Below, piece by piece: positions 9,986 to 17,355 of a DNA stretch of 27,992 nt; position 1 is the stretch's first letter; each line of letters begins with the position of its first letter. The stretch is from Nitrospiraceae bacterium (GTDB lineage: Bacteria; Nitrospirota; Nitrospiria; Nitrospirales; Nitrospiraceae), in the NCBI GenBank assembly GCA_005800255.1, contig SYGW01000069.1, forward strand, positions 1 through 27,992, read 5' to 3'. The position numbers and the translations under genes are program-made. Below the pieces are notes generated by a model, which saw only the letters and a program-made list of their open reading frames with translations, was not told the origin of the DNA and did not search any database.

Positions 9986-10899
9986 GAATGACCCTCCATG
10001 GCTACCCGTTGAGCGGCTCGCAGCTTGGCGCTGCGCGACCGGGGATTCCTATCTGACTCTTCGCTGGTGGCGACCTGCGGTCTCTTCGTCAGCACCGTCA
10101 ACAGGGGGTCCTTCTTGCCGGAGAGCGCCCGAAACGTGTGCTTCACAATCCGATCTTCGAGCGAATGGAACGAGATCACACAGAGACGTCCGCCGGGAGA
10201 CAACACATCCACCGCATCGCGCAACGCCGGCTCCAAACAATCGAGCTCCTGATTGACAGCAATCCGAAGGGCCTGGAACGTGCGAGTCGCGCAATGAAGG
10301 CGGCCATGCCGATACTTGGCAGGCACCGACCCTTCGATCACGGAAACCAGCTCCTTCGTCGTCGCCAGCGGGCGGCGCTCACGCGCGGTCACGATGGCGC
10401 GCGCAATGCGACGGGAAAACCGTTCCTCGCCGAATTGAAAAATCACGTCGGCCAGCTGCGTCTCCGGCCATTGATTGACCAGATCAGCTGCGGTCCCGCC
10501 CGTCGATTGATCCATGCGCATGTCCAACGGACCATCTCCCTGAAAACTGAACCCACGAGCCGCTTCATCCAACTGCGGAGACGAGACGCCCAGATCGAAC
10601 AAAATCCCATCGACTCGACTAATGCCATTCGCGGCAAGATGCTGCTTCAGATCCACAAAATGCCCATGTATAAGGAGTGCGCGGTCGCCGAATCGCGCGA
10701 GTCGTTCACGGCTTGCCGCAATCGCCATAGCATCGCGATCAAGCCCGATAAGCCTGCTGCCAGACCCGCTTGCATCGAGAATTCTTTCAGCATGCCCACT
10801 GTACCCCACCGTGCAATCAAGATAGGTTCGGCTCTTTTCTTGAATGAGCCAAAACAGGACCTCTGCCGACATGACCGGTAAATGTCTAGAATCCTCCAT
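9982..10899 (-). CDS. rsmH: 16S rRNA (cytosine(1402)-N(4))-methyltransferase RsmH (MraW)
   Basis: RsmH methylates C1402 of 16S rRNA using SAM and is normally the first or second gene of the dcw operon. The 305-residue product begins MEDSRHLPVMSAEVL and has the family's YLDCTVGYSGHAERIL SAM loop (GYSGH where most members have GxGGH), IGLDRDAMAI, DGILFDLGVSSPQLD, GFSFQGDGPLDMRMD, and ISFHSLEDRIVKHTF near the C-terminus. An in-frame GTG at 10953 was rejected because it lies upstream of the -10 box of the promoter found here. The ATG at 10899 has no clear Shine-Dalgarno sequence. Confidence 0.96.
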   Translation of the reverse strand: MEDSRHLPVMSAEVLFWLIQEKSRTYLDCTVGYSGHAERILDASGSGSRLIGLDRDAMAIAASRERLARFGDRALLIHGHFVDLKQHLAANGISRVDGILFDLGVSSPQLDEAARGFSFQGDGPLDMRMDQSTGGTAADLVNQWPETQLADVIFQFGEERFSRRIARAIVTARERRPLATTKELVSVIEGSVPAKYRHGRLHCATRTFQALRIAVNQELDCLEPALRDAVDVLSPGGRLCVISFHSLEDRIVKHTFRALSGKKDPLLTVLTKRPQVATSEESDRNPRSRSAKLRAAQRVAMEGHS

Positions 10900-10944
10900 A
10901 AATATCAGCGACCAAAGCCACCCACTTTCTCCCACATACTGGCG

Positions 10945-10972
10945 AGTATACACCCGCCCAAATACTTGTCAA
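10945..10972 (-). promoter_or_regulatory. Sigma70-type promoter of the dcw operon
   Basis: On the minus strand TTGACA (10972-10967) is followed after 16 bases by TATACT (10950-10945), an almost perfect match to the consensus. The expected start of transcription is near 10938, giving an untranslated leader of about 39 bases before the rsmH ATG. It is the only strong promoter seen for the ten cell-wall genes. Confidence 0.8.
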
Positions 10973-11077
10973 TAAGAAATTCATGTACTTACGATGCCCT
11001 GGAGCCCCCTTCCGTTTAGCCCTAATTGACCCCTGCCCCTGTGGATAAGAAATGACTGCACTTTTTTTGTCCGCCCA

Positions 11078-11107
11078 GATCCTGCCAGCTAAAGCTGGCT
11101 GCGGATC
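11078..11107. repeat. Nested palindrome (hairpin-forming)
   Basis: GCCAGCT-AA-AGCTGGC (11084-11099) is a perfect 7-base inverted repeat with a two-base centre. It is enclosed by GATCC (11078-11082) and GGATC (11103-11107). No T run follows it on either strand, so it is not a standard intrinsic terminator. Function unknown. Confidence 0.6.
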
Positions 11108-11197
11108 CGGAGGGAAAATGGCCTTTCTGACGGCTGAAGAAGAACGCTGCCTCGTCGATCGAAGAATCCCTCACCTGTACGCAGCTGGAAGGTTTCG

Positions 11198-11226
11198 TTG
11201 ACAAGAATTCCGGTCGGGTTGAAAAT
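11198..11226 (+). promoter_or_regulatory. Weak candidate promoter for the decayed secreted-protein gene
   Basis: TTGACA (11198-11203) is separated by 17 bases from GAAAAT (11221-11226), which matches the -10 consensus at four of six positions. Transcription would begin almost at the ATG at 11233, so the message would be leaderless or nearly so. Confidence 0.25.
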
Positions 11227-11232
11227 GATTTT

Positions 11233-12295
11233 ATGTCTTCGCTCGGCACAGCCAACACTTTCCGCCTCAGCCTCCTCATGGGAGGCGCCATCCTGATATT
11301 CAGCGGAACGAACATCGCGACAGCGTCAGCCGCCTCACCGCTCTACTGGTGCCCTGACCGAAAAGCCGATCAATAATATTCCGCCACCGCAGCCCCTGGC
11401 TGCGGTGGCGCTCGTTGAGAAAAAGAAAACGGAGACGACAGAGCAAGCGGGCGACCCAGCCGCGCGCGGCCAACAGCCCCGCGATTTTAAAATTGAAAAT
11501 CTGCAGCGCGAGGTCTCGACATTCCTGGACAGGTATCGCCTCTTTCTCGCTTGCTGCAAAACCGATCCGGACGAGCTTCAGCAGGTTGAAGAATTGGGAG
11601 ATGACGTGGGAGCGCTGTTGGCGGCGACGCAAGCCAACCTTCCCAACTACGCCCTAACAACGCGGGGCATCATGCTTCGCGAACTGATGACTCCTGTGGC
11701 CAAGGCCAGAGCCGATCTCAAGACTCTTCGCGCTAGACTGGAACAAATCGGCGAATCGTCAGGCAAGCTCGGACAGGCAGATGGTGAAGAGGCGGAGCGT
11801 GAAATCCGCACGATACAAGAACTTGAAGAATCGATCGACCGAGACATTCGCGCGCCACAGCTGCCGGGGAGCACCAAGACCAGCGCGGATATCGGCGTCG
11901 CGCCAGTCGTAGGGCCGAACATCGTAAAAACACCTAGGTCAGGATCAACGATAGGCAGCGAGGGACTGACCGGTCAGGATATCGGAGTCTCACCCAGAAG
12001 CAGCAGGGACATCGGCACGAGCGGCCCGACGGGATTCGATATCGGCACTACCGGACGAGCAGGCCCCGCGATCGGAGAATCGACGCTCAACAACGAAACC
12101 TCGTCCGGCGTAAATTCATCGTTCCAACGTTCGACAGTTGGCTCCAGCCTGCAAGAACGCCCGGCAACCCCGCAACAGTACCCTGTCCCCGGCCATCAGC
12201 CTCGCGGCGAATCCGCCACCACCGGCGGCATCGGCTCCCAAGTCTCGCCCGCATCCTTGCTGCGATACAGGCCGCTCCCGTTCGTCCCGAGGTAA
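11233..12295 (+). pseudogene. Decayed gene for a secreted protein with a helical domain and DIG-type repeats
   Basis: An ATG at 11233 opens a 47-codon frame with a clear signal peptide (hydrophobic SLLMGGAILIFSG, then ATASA-ASP), followed by LYWCPDRKADQ and a TAA at 11374. Past the stop the same frame reads YSATAAPGC, then breaks. A second frame, open to 12295 from a possible GTG at 11405, begins ALVEKKK and encodes a helical region with ACCKTDPDELQQVEELGDDVGALL, then about seven copies of an 11-residue motif centred on (D)IG, and finally two VGSSLQ-like repeats. The last 100 bases overlap the 3' end of the opposite lipoprotein gene, so the native C-terminus is probably gone. The joining of the halves (one stop, one frameshift, one truncation) is my inference. 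The alternative is an intact cytoplasmic protein from GTG 11405. Function unknown. Confidence 0.6.
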
Positions 12296-13224
12296 AACAG
12301 CCTCGGATCGATGGCACTCTGCACGAGAGACCGCACATTCGACGTCGCCAGCCCTTTATTCATCATGGTCCAAGTGTTGCCGCCGTCTTCGCTCCGGTGG
12401 ACCCCTTCCCTGCCGCTCAGATACAGCACGTCTTCTCTCGTCCGATCCAAGATCATCGAAAACACCATTTGATCCTGCAACGACTGGCCGATGCGCGCCC
12501 ACGAGGCAGCCCCATCCGTCGTCTTATAGAGCCCTGCAAGCGTCGCGGCATAGACCGTATCAGGCTCATGGGGATCAACCAGAATCGCCGTAACATTCAA
12601 GGCGCGCGACGATTTGATCATGGCCGGATCCACCAGTCCGTTATTCACCTTCTCCCAATGGCCCGCCTGATCGATCGATTTATAGACGCCGCCGCTCGTG
12701 CCCGCATAGAGAATCTCGGGCCTCGTCGGGTCCAGGCCCAGCGTCACCACCATCAATACTTCCTTCATGCCCTCCATCCGCTTCGTCCAACTGTCGCCGG
12801 CATCCTTCGTTTCAAACACGCCCATCGTTGTCGCAGCGAAGAGATGATTATTGTCAGCCGGATCGAACACGAACTGATTGACCACGGAAGAGACCGTCAC
12901 ATCGTCCAGGCCGGCTCGTTGCGAAACCCAGCGCTGGCCTCCGTCGTAACTCTTGTACACCGCATCGCCCTTGGTGCCGGCATAGACCGTGGCAGGATAG
13001 ACCGGATCGAGCGTCATCGAAATCACGCGCGAGTGGCTCATGCCCTGAGACAGATTCGTCCAGGCCTTGCCCCCATCGCGCGTCTTATAAATGTAGTCGT
13101 TCGTCGCGACGTAGAGGATGTCAGGATTCTTCGGATGGAGCTGGATCACCACAATCGCATCGCTGCGATTGCAACCAGCGAGGAAAACGGCGAGGAGAAA
13201 CGCGAGGAGGGAAAGTCTAGTCAT
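12196..13224 (-). CDS. Lipoprotein with seven Asp-box (BNR) repeats, beta-propeller
   Basis: The 342-residue product starts MTRLSLLAFLLAVFLAGC, a type II signal peptide with lipobox LAGC, so it should be a membrane-anchored lipoprotein. Seven Asp-box motifs of the type S/T-x-D-x-G-x-x-W are regularly spaced: TRDGGKAW, SYDGGQRW, TKDAGDSW, SIDQAGHW, TTDGAASW, SEDGGNTW and SKDAGETW. The fourth and fifth deviate at the glycine. Each is preceded by a (D/E)xxYAGT-like strand, which fits a seven-bladed propeller of the sialidase/Ycf48-like fold. No catalytic function can be read. ATG 13224 is preferred over an upstream in-frame TTG. The upstream region is repeat A1, and the 3' end overlaps the decayed gene on the other strand. 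Confidence 0.88.
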   Translation of the reverse strand: MTRLSLLAFLLAVFLAGCNRSDAIVVIQLHPKNPDILYVATNDYIYKTRDGGKAWTNLSQGMSHSRVISMTLDPVYPATVYAGTKGDAVYKSYDGGQRWVSQRAGLDDVTVSSVVNQFVFDPADNNHLFAATTMGVFETKDAGDSWTKRMEGMKEVLMVVTLGLDPTRPEILYAGTSGGVYKSIDQAGHWEKVNNGLVDPAMIKSSRALNVTAILVDPHEPDTVYAATLAGLYKTTDGAASWARIGQSLQDQMVFSMILDRTREDVLYLSGREGVHRSEDGGNTWTMMNKGLATSNVRSLVQSAIDPRLFYLGTNGSGLYRSKDAGETWEPMPPVVADSPRG

Positions 13225-13237
13225 GCACAAAGCCCTA

Positions 13238-13361
13238 CAGGATGCTCAAACAGGTCATCCAGCAAGGCCGCAGGGGAGAAATAACCGGAGGCGTACCCTC
13301 TGGGTACGTTGAGGATTATTTCGACCCGAAAACGAAGCTGGTGACCTGTTTCAGCATCCTG
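13238..13361. repeat. Family A palindromic intergenic repeat, copy 1
   Basis: Terminal inverted arms CAGGATGCTCAAACAGGTC (13238-13256) and GACCTGTTTCAGCATCCTG (13343-13361) pair over 19 bases with one mismatch. An inner hairpin CGTACCC-TCT-GGGTACG lies at 13292-13308. It fills the space between the yajQ stop and the lipoprotein start. A shorter, inverted copy lies at 23501-23594. No coding capacity. I recognise this element type as common in Nitrospira genomes, from memory. Confidence 0.85.
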
Positions 13362-13363
13362 CC

Positions 13364-13861
13364 TTAGCGGTAGTTGGTGAACTGAAGATCAATCCCAAAA
13401 TCCTGCCCCTTGAGAAAGGCCATGGCAGCCTGAAGGTCGTCCTTACTCTTGCTCAGCACGCGCACCTGCTCACCCTGGATCTGTGCCTGAACTTTCAGCT
13501 TGGAATCCTTGATGGCCTTCGTCACTTCCTTGGCCTTGTCCGCCGCAATCCCGCTTTGAATCTTCGCCACCTGACGCACCGTCCCGCCCAACGCCGCTTC
13601 AATCGTCCCATAGTCGAAGGCCTTCAGCGAGACCCCGCGCTTCACGCACTTGGCCTTGATAATGTCGATCACCGCATTGAGCTTGTACTCGTCGTCGGAA
13701 ACCAGAGACAGCTCCTTCTCTTTCTCCTTCAACGTAATCTCCGTCTTGGAGTCCTTGAAGTCGAAGCGCTGCTTCACTTCCTTCGCCGCCTGCTCGACGA
13801 CATTCTTCATCTCTTGCATATCCACTTCCGACACCACATCGAACGAAAATTGCTCAGCCAT
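13364..13861 (-). CDS. YajQ family cyclic di-GMP-binding protein
   Basis: The 165-residue product matches the YajQ/UPF0234 family in length and sequence: FDVVSEVDMQEMKNVVEQA at the N-terminus, EVKQRFDFKDSKTEI, a central RGVSLKAFDYG, GGTVRQ, KIQSGIAADKAKEVTKAIKDSKLKVQAQIQGEQVRV, and LKGQDFGIDLQFTNYR at the end. Family members have two ferredoxin-like domains; some bind cyclic di-GMP and act as transcriptional co-regulators, but the role here is inferred only from the family. GGAGGGGA lies upstream of ATG 13861. It follows cstA by 58 bases on the same strand. Confidence 0.95.
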   Translation of the reverse strand: MAEQFSFDVVSEVDMQEMKNVVEQAAKEVKQRFDFKDSKTEITLKEKEKELSLVSDDEYKLNAVIDIIKAKCVKRGVSLKAFDYGTIEAALGGTVRQVAKIQSGIAADKAKEVTKAIKDSKLKVQAQIQGEQVRVLSKSKDDLQAAMAFLKGQDFGIDLQFTNYR

Positions 13862-13919
13862 AATTCCCCTCCGCTTCTCGCGCTTGCCTCGCCCTTCACG
13901 CGTTCCTGCTACCTAGTAA

Positions 13920-15926
13920 TTAGCAGCAGCCCCCGCCGGGCAACTGCATTCGCTTTTCCTCATCCTGACGAACCGTCGTCTGCAATCGTCCCGGCGTTCC
14001 CCCGCCTGCCATCACCACGACTTCGCTGCTGGTAAAAGGTCGCTTCAGAATCACATAGCCATACCACTGCCTGATACTATCGCCCAAGACGATCACCGCG
14101 AGCAAGGCCACAGCCGCCACCAGCCCCGCATCCAGATAAAGGGCAAAGGCCTGCCCCCCGTCGACAGTGGCGGAGGCCTTGGTCACGAACAGGCCGAACA
14201 TTTCATAGGACCCGACCAGGGTCACGGCCCCGACGAACAGCATCGGCAGAGCCGTGATCCAGAGATATTGCGCCTTCTTCATCTTGATGAGCACCGTGGT
14301 CCCAATACAGAGGGCCAGGGTTCCGAGCAACTGATTCGCCGCCCCGAACATCGGCCAGAGCGTCGAGATACTGCCGGTGCCGATGAGATAGGCCCAGGCC
14401 CCCACGATCAACCCGCTGCTCACCGCCACTCCGGGCCACCAGTTCATCCGCCGCAGGGGAGCATAGAACCGCCCTCCCATCTCCTGAATGAGATAGCGCC
14501 CCACCCTCGTGCCTGTATCGATCGTCGTCAAAATGAACAGGGCCTCGAACACCAGAGCAAACTGATACCAATAGGCCATCAAACCGGCCATGCCTGGCAG
14601 CGCCGCAAAGATCGAGGCCATGCCGACCGCCAAAGACACGGCCCCGCCAGGCCTGCCAGCCACATCCACCTCGACCAGTTGCGAGAGCTCCTGAATCCGC
14701 GAAACAGGAAAGCCCATTGCAGCCAAAGCCTCGGGCGAAAGCATCGTATTAATCGCCAGATAATCGCCGGGGATCAAGACCGAGGCAGCAATGAGTGCCA
14801 TCACCCCGACAAAACTTTCCAGCAACATCGCCCCATAACCGACCGTAGCTTGGGATTCCCGCTCGATCATCTTCGGCGTGGTTCCGGACGAGACCAGAGA
14901 ATGAAAACCGGACACAGCCCCGCAGGCGATGGTGATAAAGAGAAAGGGAAAGAGCGTGCCGGGAATGATCGGTCCTCCTCCGCTGGCGAAGATCGTGACG
15001 CGCGGCATCTCGATCGTCGGCGCCATCAGAATCACTCCCACCCCCAGCAAGGCCACCACGCCCAGCTTCATAAAGGTGGAGAGGTAACCGCGGGGCACCA
15101 GCAACATCCAGCCGGGCAAGACAGAAGCGAGAAAGCCGTAACCAGCCAGGCCCCAGACCAGAGTCGTGCGCTCGAACTCAAACCAGCCAGCAATAGAAGA
15201 TTGCGCGACCACCCGCCCAAAGATCACAGCCGCGACCAACAGCAGCACCCCGATCAAGGAGACTTCCGCCACCCAGCCTGGCCGGAACTTTTGCAAATAG
15301 AAGCCCATCAGAAAACCGATGGGAATCGTCATGACAATCGTGAAGGTGCCCCAGGCATTGCGGTAGAGCGCATTCACCACGGCAAAGCCCAGCCCTGCCA
15401 GAGCCACCACCACGATAAAGAGCACTGCCACAGCCGTGGCAGTGCCAGTGACCAGGCCCAATTCGTCATGCGCAATTTCAGGAAGGGAACGGCCATTCCG
15501 TCTCATCGAGGCCACCAGGATAATAAAATCCTGCACAGCCCCGCCCAACACAGCCCCGATCACCAGCCAGAGAAAGCCAGGCAAGAATCCGAACTGCGCT
15601 GCCAGCACCGGCCCCAGCAGGGGGCCCGCTCCGGCAATCGCCGCAAAGTGATGGCCGAACAGCACATACTTATTGGTGGGATGAAAATTGACTCCGTCGT
15701 TCAACCTCACAGCAGGCGTGACCCGCTGATCGTTCAGCTCCACCACGCGCTGCGAAATCCAACGGCCATAGAAACGGAAGGCCAGCACATAAATGCAAGC
15801 AGCAGCCACGACCAGCCAGAGCCCGTTTACCTTTTCCTGTGGTTGGACGAGACCGGTCACGAAGGCAAGCGCGACGGCACCGAGAATGGCGAGAAATCCC
15901 CAAAGTACTAGCCTTAACGCCGACAT
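13920..15926 (-). CDS. cstA: Carbon starvation protein A-type transporter
   Basis: CstA proteins are inner-membrane transporters linked to peptide or pyruvate uptake under carbon limitation. The 668-residue product is strongly hydrophobic throughout with many membrane segments. It has family signatures NDGVNFHPTNKYVLFGHHFAAIAGAGPLLGPVLAAQFG, GGAVQDF, FPFLFITIACGAVSGFHSLVSSGTTPKMI, and FGAANQLLGTLAL. I chose ATG 15926 because TTAGGA sits eight bases before it; an upstream ATG at 15935 has no usable spacing. The protein ends in a cytoplasmic tail with the odd terminus LPGGGCC. A family B palindrome lies in its leader. Confidence 0.95.
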   Translation of the reverse strand: MSALRLVLWGFLAILGAVALAFVTGLVQPQEKVNGLWLVVAAACIYVLAFRFYGRWISQRVVELNDQRVTPAVRLNDGVNFHPTNKYVLFGHHFAAIAGAGPLLGPVLAAQFGFLPGFLWLVIGAVLGGAVQDFIILVASMRRNGRSLPEIAHDELGLVTGTATAVAVLFIVVVALAGLGFAVVNALYRNAWGTFTIVMTIPIGFLMGFYLQKFRPGWVAEVSLIGVLLLVAAVIFGRVVAQSSIAGWFEFERTTLVWGLAGYGFLASVLPGWMLLVPRGYLSTFMKLGVVALLGVGVILMAPTIEMPRVTIFASGGGPIIPGTLFPFLFITIACGAVSGFHSLVSSGTTPKMIERESQATVGYGAMLLESFVGVMALIAASVLIPGDYLAINTMLSPEALAAMGFPVSRIQELSQLVEVDVAGRPGGAVSLAVGMASIFAALPGMAGLMAYWYQFALVFEALFILTTIDTGTRVGRYLIQEMGGRFYAPLRRMNWWPGVAVSSGLIVGAWAYLIGTGSISTLWPMFGAANQLLGTLALCIGTTVLIKMKKAQYLWITALPMLFVGAVTLVGSYEMFGLFVTKASATVDGGQAFALYLDAGLVAAVALLAVIVLGDSIRQWYGYVILKRPFTSSEVVVMAGGGTPGRLQTTVRQDEEKRMQLPGGGCC

Positions 15927-15952
15927 GCGAGGCATCCTAACATAAAAAGAAA

Positions 15953-16048
15953 GGGGGCAGCCTGGTCAATCTCTCGTGCTCGCGCAACGCGCGGCCTAGG
16001 AAGGCCCTCGTTGAACGCGCGCAATGAGAGACCGGCCAGGCCGCCCCC
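15953..16048. repeat. Family B nested palindrome, copy 1 (leader of cstA)
   Basis: The core (15971-16030) contains the family motif, read on the minus strand as CAACGAGGGCCTTCCTAGGC followed by CGCGCGTTGCGCGAGCACG. Imperfect outer arms GGGGGCAGCCTGG and CCAGGCCGCCCCC enclose it. It lies 26 bases upstream of the cstA start. Two more copies are at 17272-17355 and 21688-21776. Confidence 0.85.
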
Positions 16049-16079
16049 TAAAAAGACAACGAGCGAGCTTGGAGGGAGC

Positions 16080-16085
16080 ATTATA
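16080..16085 (-). promoter_or_regulatory. Candidate -10 box upstream of cstA
   Basis: TATAAT is present on the minus strand at 16085-16080. The -35 region at normal spacing is poor (CTATTG or TATTGC). If used, transcription would start near 16073 and the cstA leader would contain family B copy 1. The box lies between two 9-base inverted arms, AGCGAGCTT (16062-16070) and AAGCTCGCT (16132-16140). Confidence 0.35.
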
Positions 16086-16282
16086 TTTCGTTGGTCGCCC
16101 CGCAATAGGTCCCAGCCTAACCTACAGCCATAAGCTCGCTGATTCGACCTGCAATTAACGAAACCGCCGGTTGGCACCAGGGATCTCTACTCAATTTGTG
16201 TACTTAGATTGCTATACCTAGTTAGGCATGGCATAATTGCGTCCCTTATTCTTTGACAGCACAACAGCGAGACAATCTGACC

Positions 16283-17055
16283 ATGGAAGAGAAATACAAG
16301 ATCCACGCAACCCACATCGCATCCACCTTAATCTCGATCATCATTATCCTTATAACCATAAAATGGGGAGACATTCCCAAGCTCGTTGAATACATTACTT
16401 TTTCGCTAAGCATCACTTCATTAGTCCTTGGAATTTTGCAATTGCTTACGGTGCTTACTCTACATCTACATTCTTTCACAGCGCGGCAGCAATTGGCGCA
16501 GCGTCAGGGGAAATATCTGAGAATTCATTCAACCTAAATCGAACTACTGAAGAATTAGCAAGGAAAGCCGGGGAACCTCCCAACCTTTCCCAGAGGGTTC
16601 AAACTAGCGTCGACGATATGCACCTTTCACTAAATGATTTTTCAGTGAAAGCCAACTCGCAAACGGCCACAGTCGATACCACTCCTTCCGCTCAATTGTC
16701 AGACCAGTATTTGGGGAATGCGCCTGAGATGGGCTTGTTAGCCTTCTACGCTTCATGATTGTCGTTCTCTAAGGGGAAAGCTATAAAGGTCACTGACATT
16801 GTAAAAGACATGGGTAGCTCCGATGCGACGACGTTCTACTGGTATGGGTATATTATTGCAACGGGTGGCCTTGAAGTGCTGACGGCAAAGGTAAGCCCAG
16901 ATGAAGTGACAATAAGTCAGTTTAACGATGAATTTAAGGACCTTCTTCTTGCTCAGATCGAAAGTGCGATAAAGAGATCTCCAGGTCTTAAAGATCAACA
17001 TTCGTTTCTCAAGAAGCACAAGCAAACAATCGATAGTTACTTTAGCAAGGAGTGA
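16283..17055 (+). pseudogene. Broken gene for a membrane-anchored protein of unknown function
   Basis: ATG 16283 opens MEEKYKIHATHIASTLIS and encodes two membrane segments (IASTLISIIIILITI and FSLSITSLVLGIL). Near 16437 the reading moves to another frame: LGIL then continues best as AIAYGAYSTSTFFHSAAAI, consistent with loss of one base in the TTTTGCAATTG stretch. That frame runs on with protein-like composition to a TGA at 16756-16758. The same frame reopens at once as LSFSKGKAIKVTDIVKDMG and continues to TGA 17055, ending FLKKHKQTIDSYFSKE. Repairing one frameshift and one stop gives about 257 residues with a cytoplasmic C-terminal domain. The 300-base remainder from TTG 16759 could still be translated. 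Base composition is visibly A+T-richer than the neighbours, suggesting transfer. Family not recognised. Confidence 0.75.
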
Positions 17056-17271
17056 AGCTTCTGCTACCACTCTGCCACCGGAACAGGCGAACCTATCCCG
17101 ATCCATCATGAGGATGGTTCGCCCGATTCTGTAGCTTTTCATTGGATTAGCTCTGCGTAGGTCGCGTCAGATTGGGCTGAGTCGGTTTTGTAAACCGCAG
17201 ATCAATTAAGGAATCCCTTTGCTCCGCGCATCGAGCGATGCGCCGCTCATCTAATTTCCCCTTGAGGGGGG
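17056..17271. other. A+T-richer intergenic tail of the broken-gene patch
   Basis: No gene is supported. It holds a small palindrome region (CGCGCATCGAGCGATGCGCCG, about 17226-17246) and a G run (17266-17274) that leads into family B copy 2. An anticodon-arm-like sequence at 17183-17197 was examined and rejected as a tRNA. Confidence 0.5.
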
Positions 17272-17355
17272 GGGCTAGAGGGTCTCCCACTGCGCGTATC
17301 CAACGAGGGCCTTCTGAGGCCGCGCGTTGCACGAGCACAGGAGACCCTCTAGCCC
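17272..17355. repeat. Family B nested palindrome, copy 2 (over the 3' end of the UPF0104-type gene)
   Basis: Perfect 16-base outer arms GGGCTAGAGGGTCTCC (17272-17287) and GGAGACCCTCTAGCCC (17340-17355) enclose the family core CCAACGAGGGCCTTCTGAGG / CCGCGCGTTGCACGAGCAC. The right arm contains the stop codon of the minus-strand gene (17349-17351). The arm sequence is unrelated to that of the other two copies. Confidence 0.9.

Larger units (their letters stand above)
10973..11232. other. Intergenic region between divergent dcw operon and decayed secreted-protein gene
   Basis: No gene is supported here. Together with the rsmH leader it makes a gene-free stretch of about 330 bases. It holds the rsmH promoter at its left end, a T run (11062-11068), a nested palindrome (11078-11107), and a possible weak plus-strand promoter at the right end. 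No mraZ, which often precedes rsmH, is found. Confidence 0.6.

Noticed and set aside
11055..11107. Intrinsic terminator from the T run and palindrome
   Set aside because: On the plus strand the T run precedes the hairpin, and on the minus strand it would be an A run after it, so the order is wrong for a terminator on either strand.
11022..11315. Minus-strand 97-codon open frame between rsmH and the decayed gene
   Set aside because: It is antisense to the signal-peptide region and crosses the 11078-11107 palindrome; no ribosome binding site or family likeness.
15914..16177. Minus-strand 87-codon open frame across repeat B1
   Set aside because: It overlaps the cstA start out of frame and reads through the palindrome; the peptide recurs wherever the repeat occurs.
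17180..17235. tRNA-Thr(TGT)-like anticodon arm (CGGT-TTTGTAA-ACCG) and tRNA-like downstream bases
   Set aside because: Only a four-base stem pairs, and no D-arm, T-arm (TTC loop) or acceptor stem can be drawn around it. At most a remnant.
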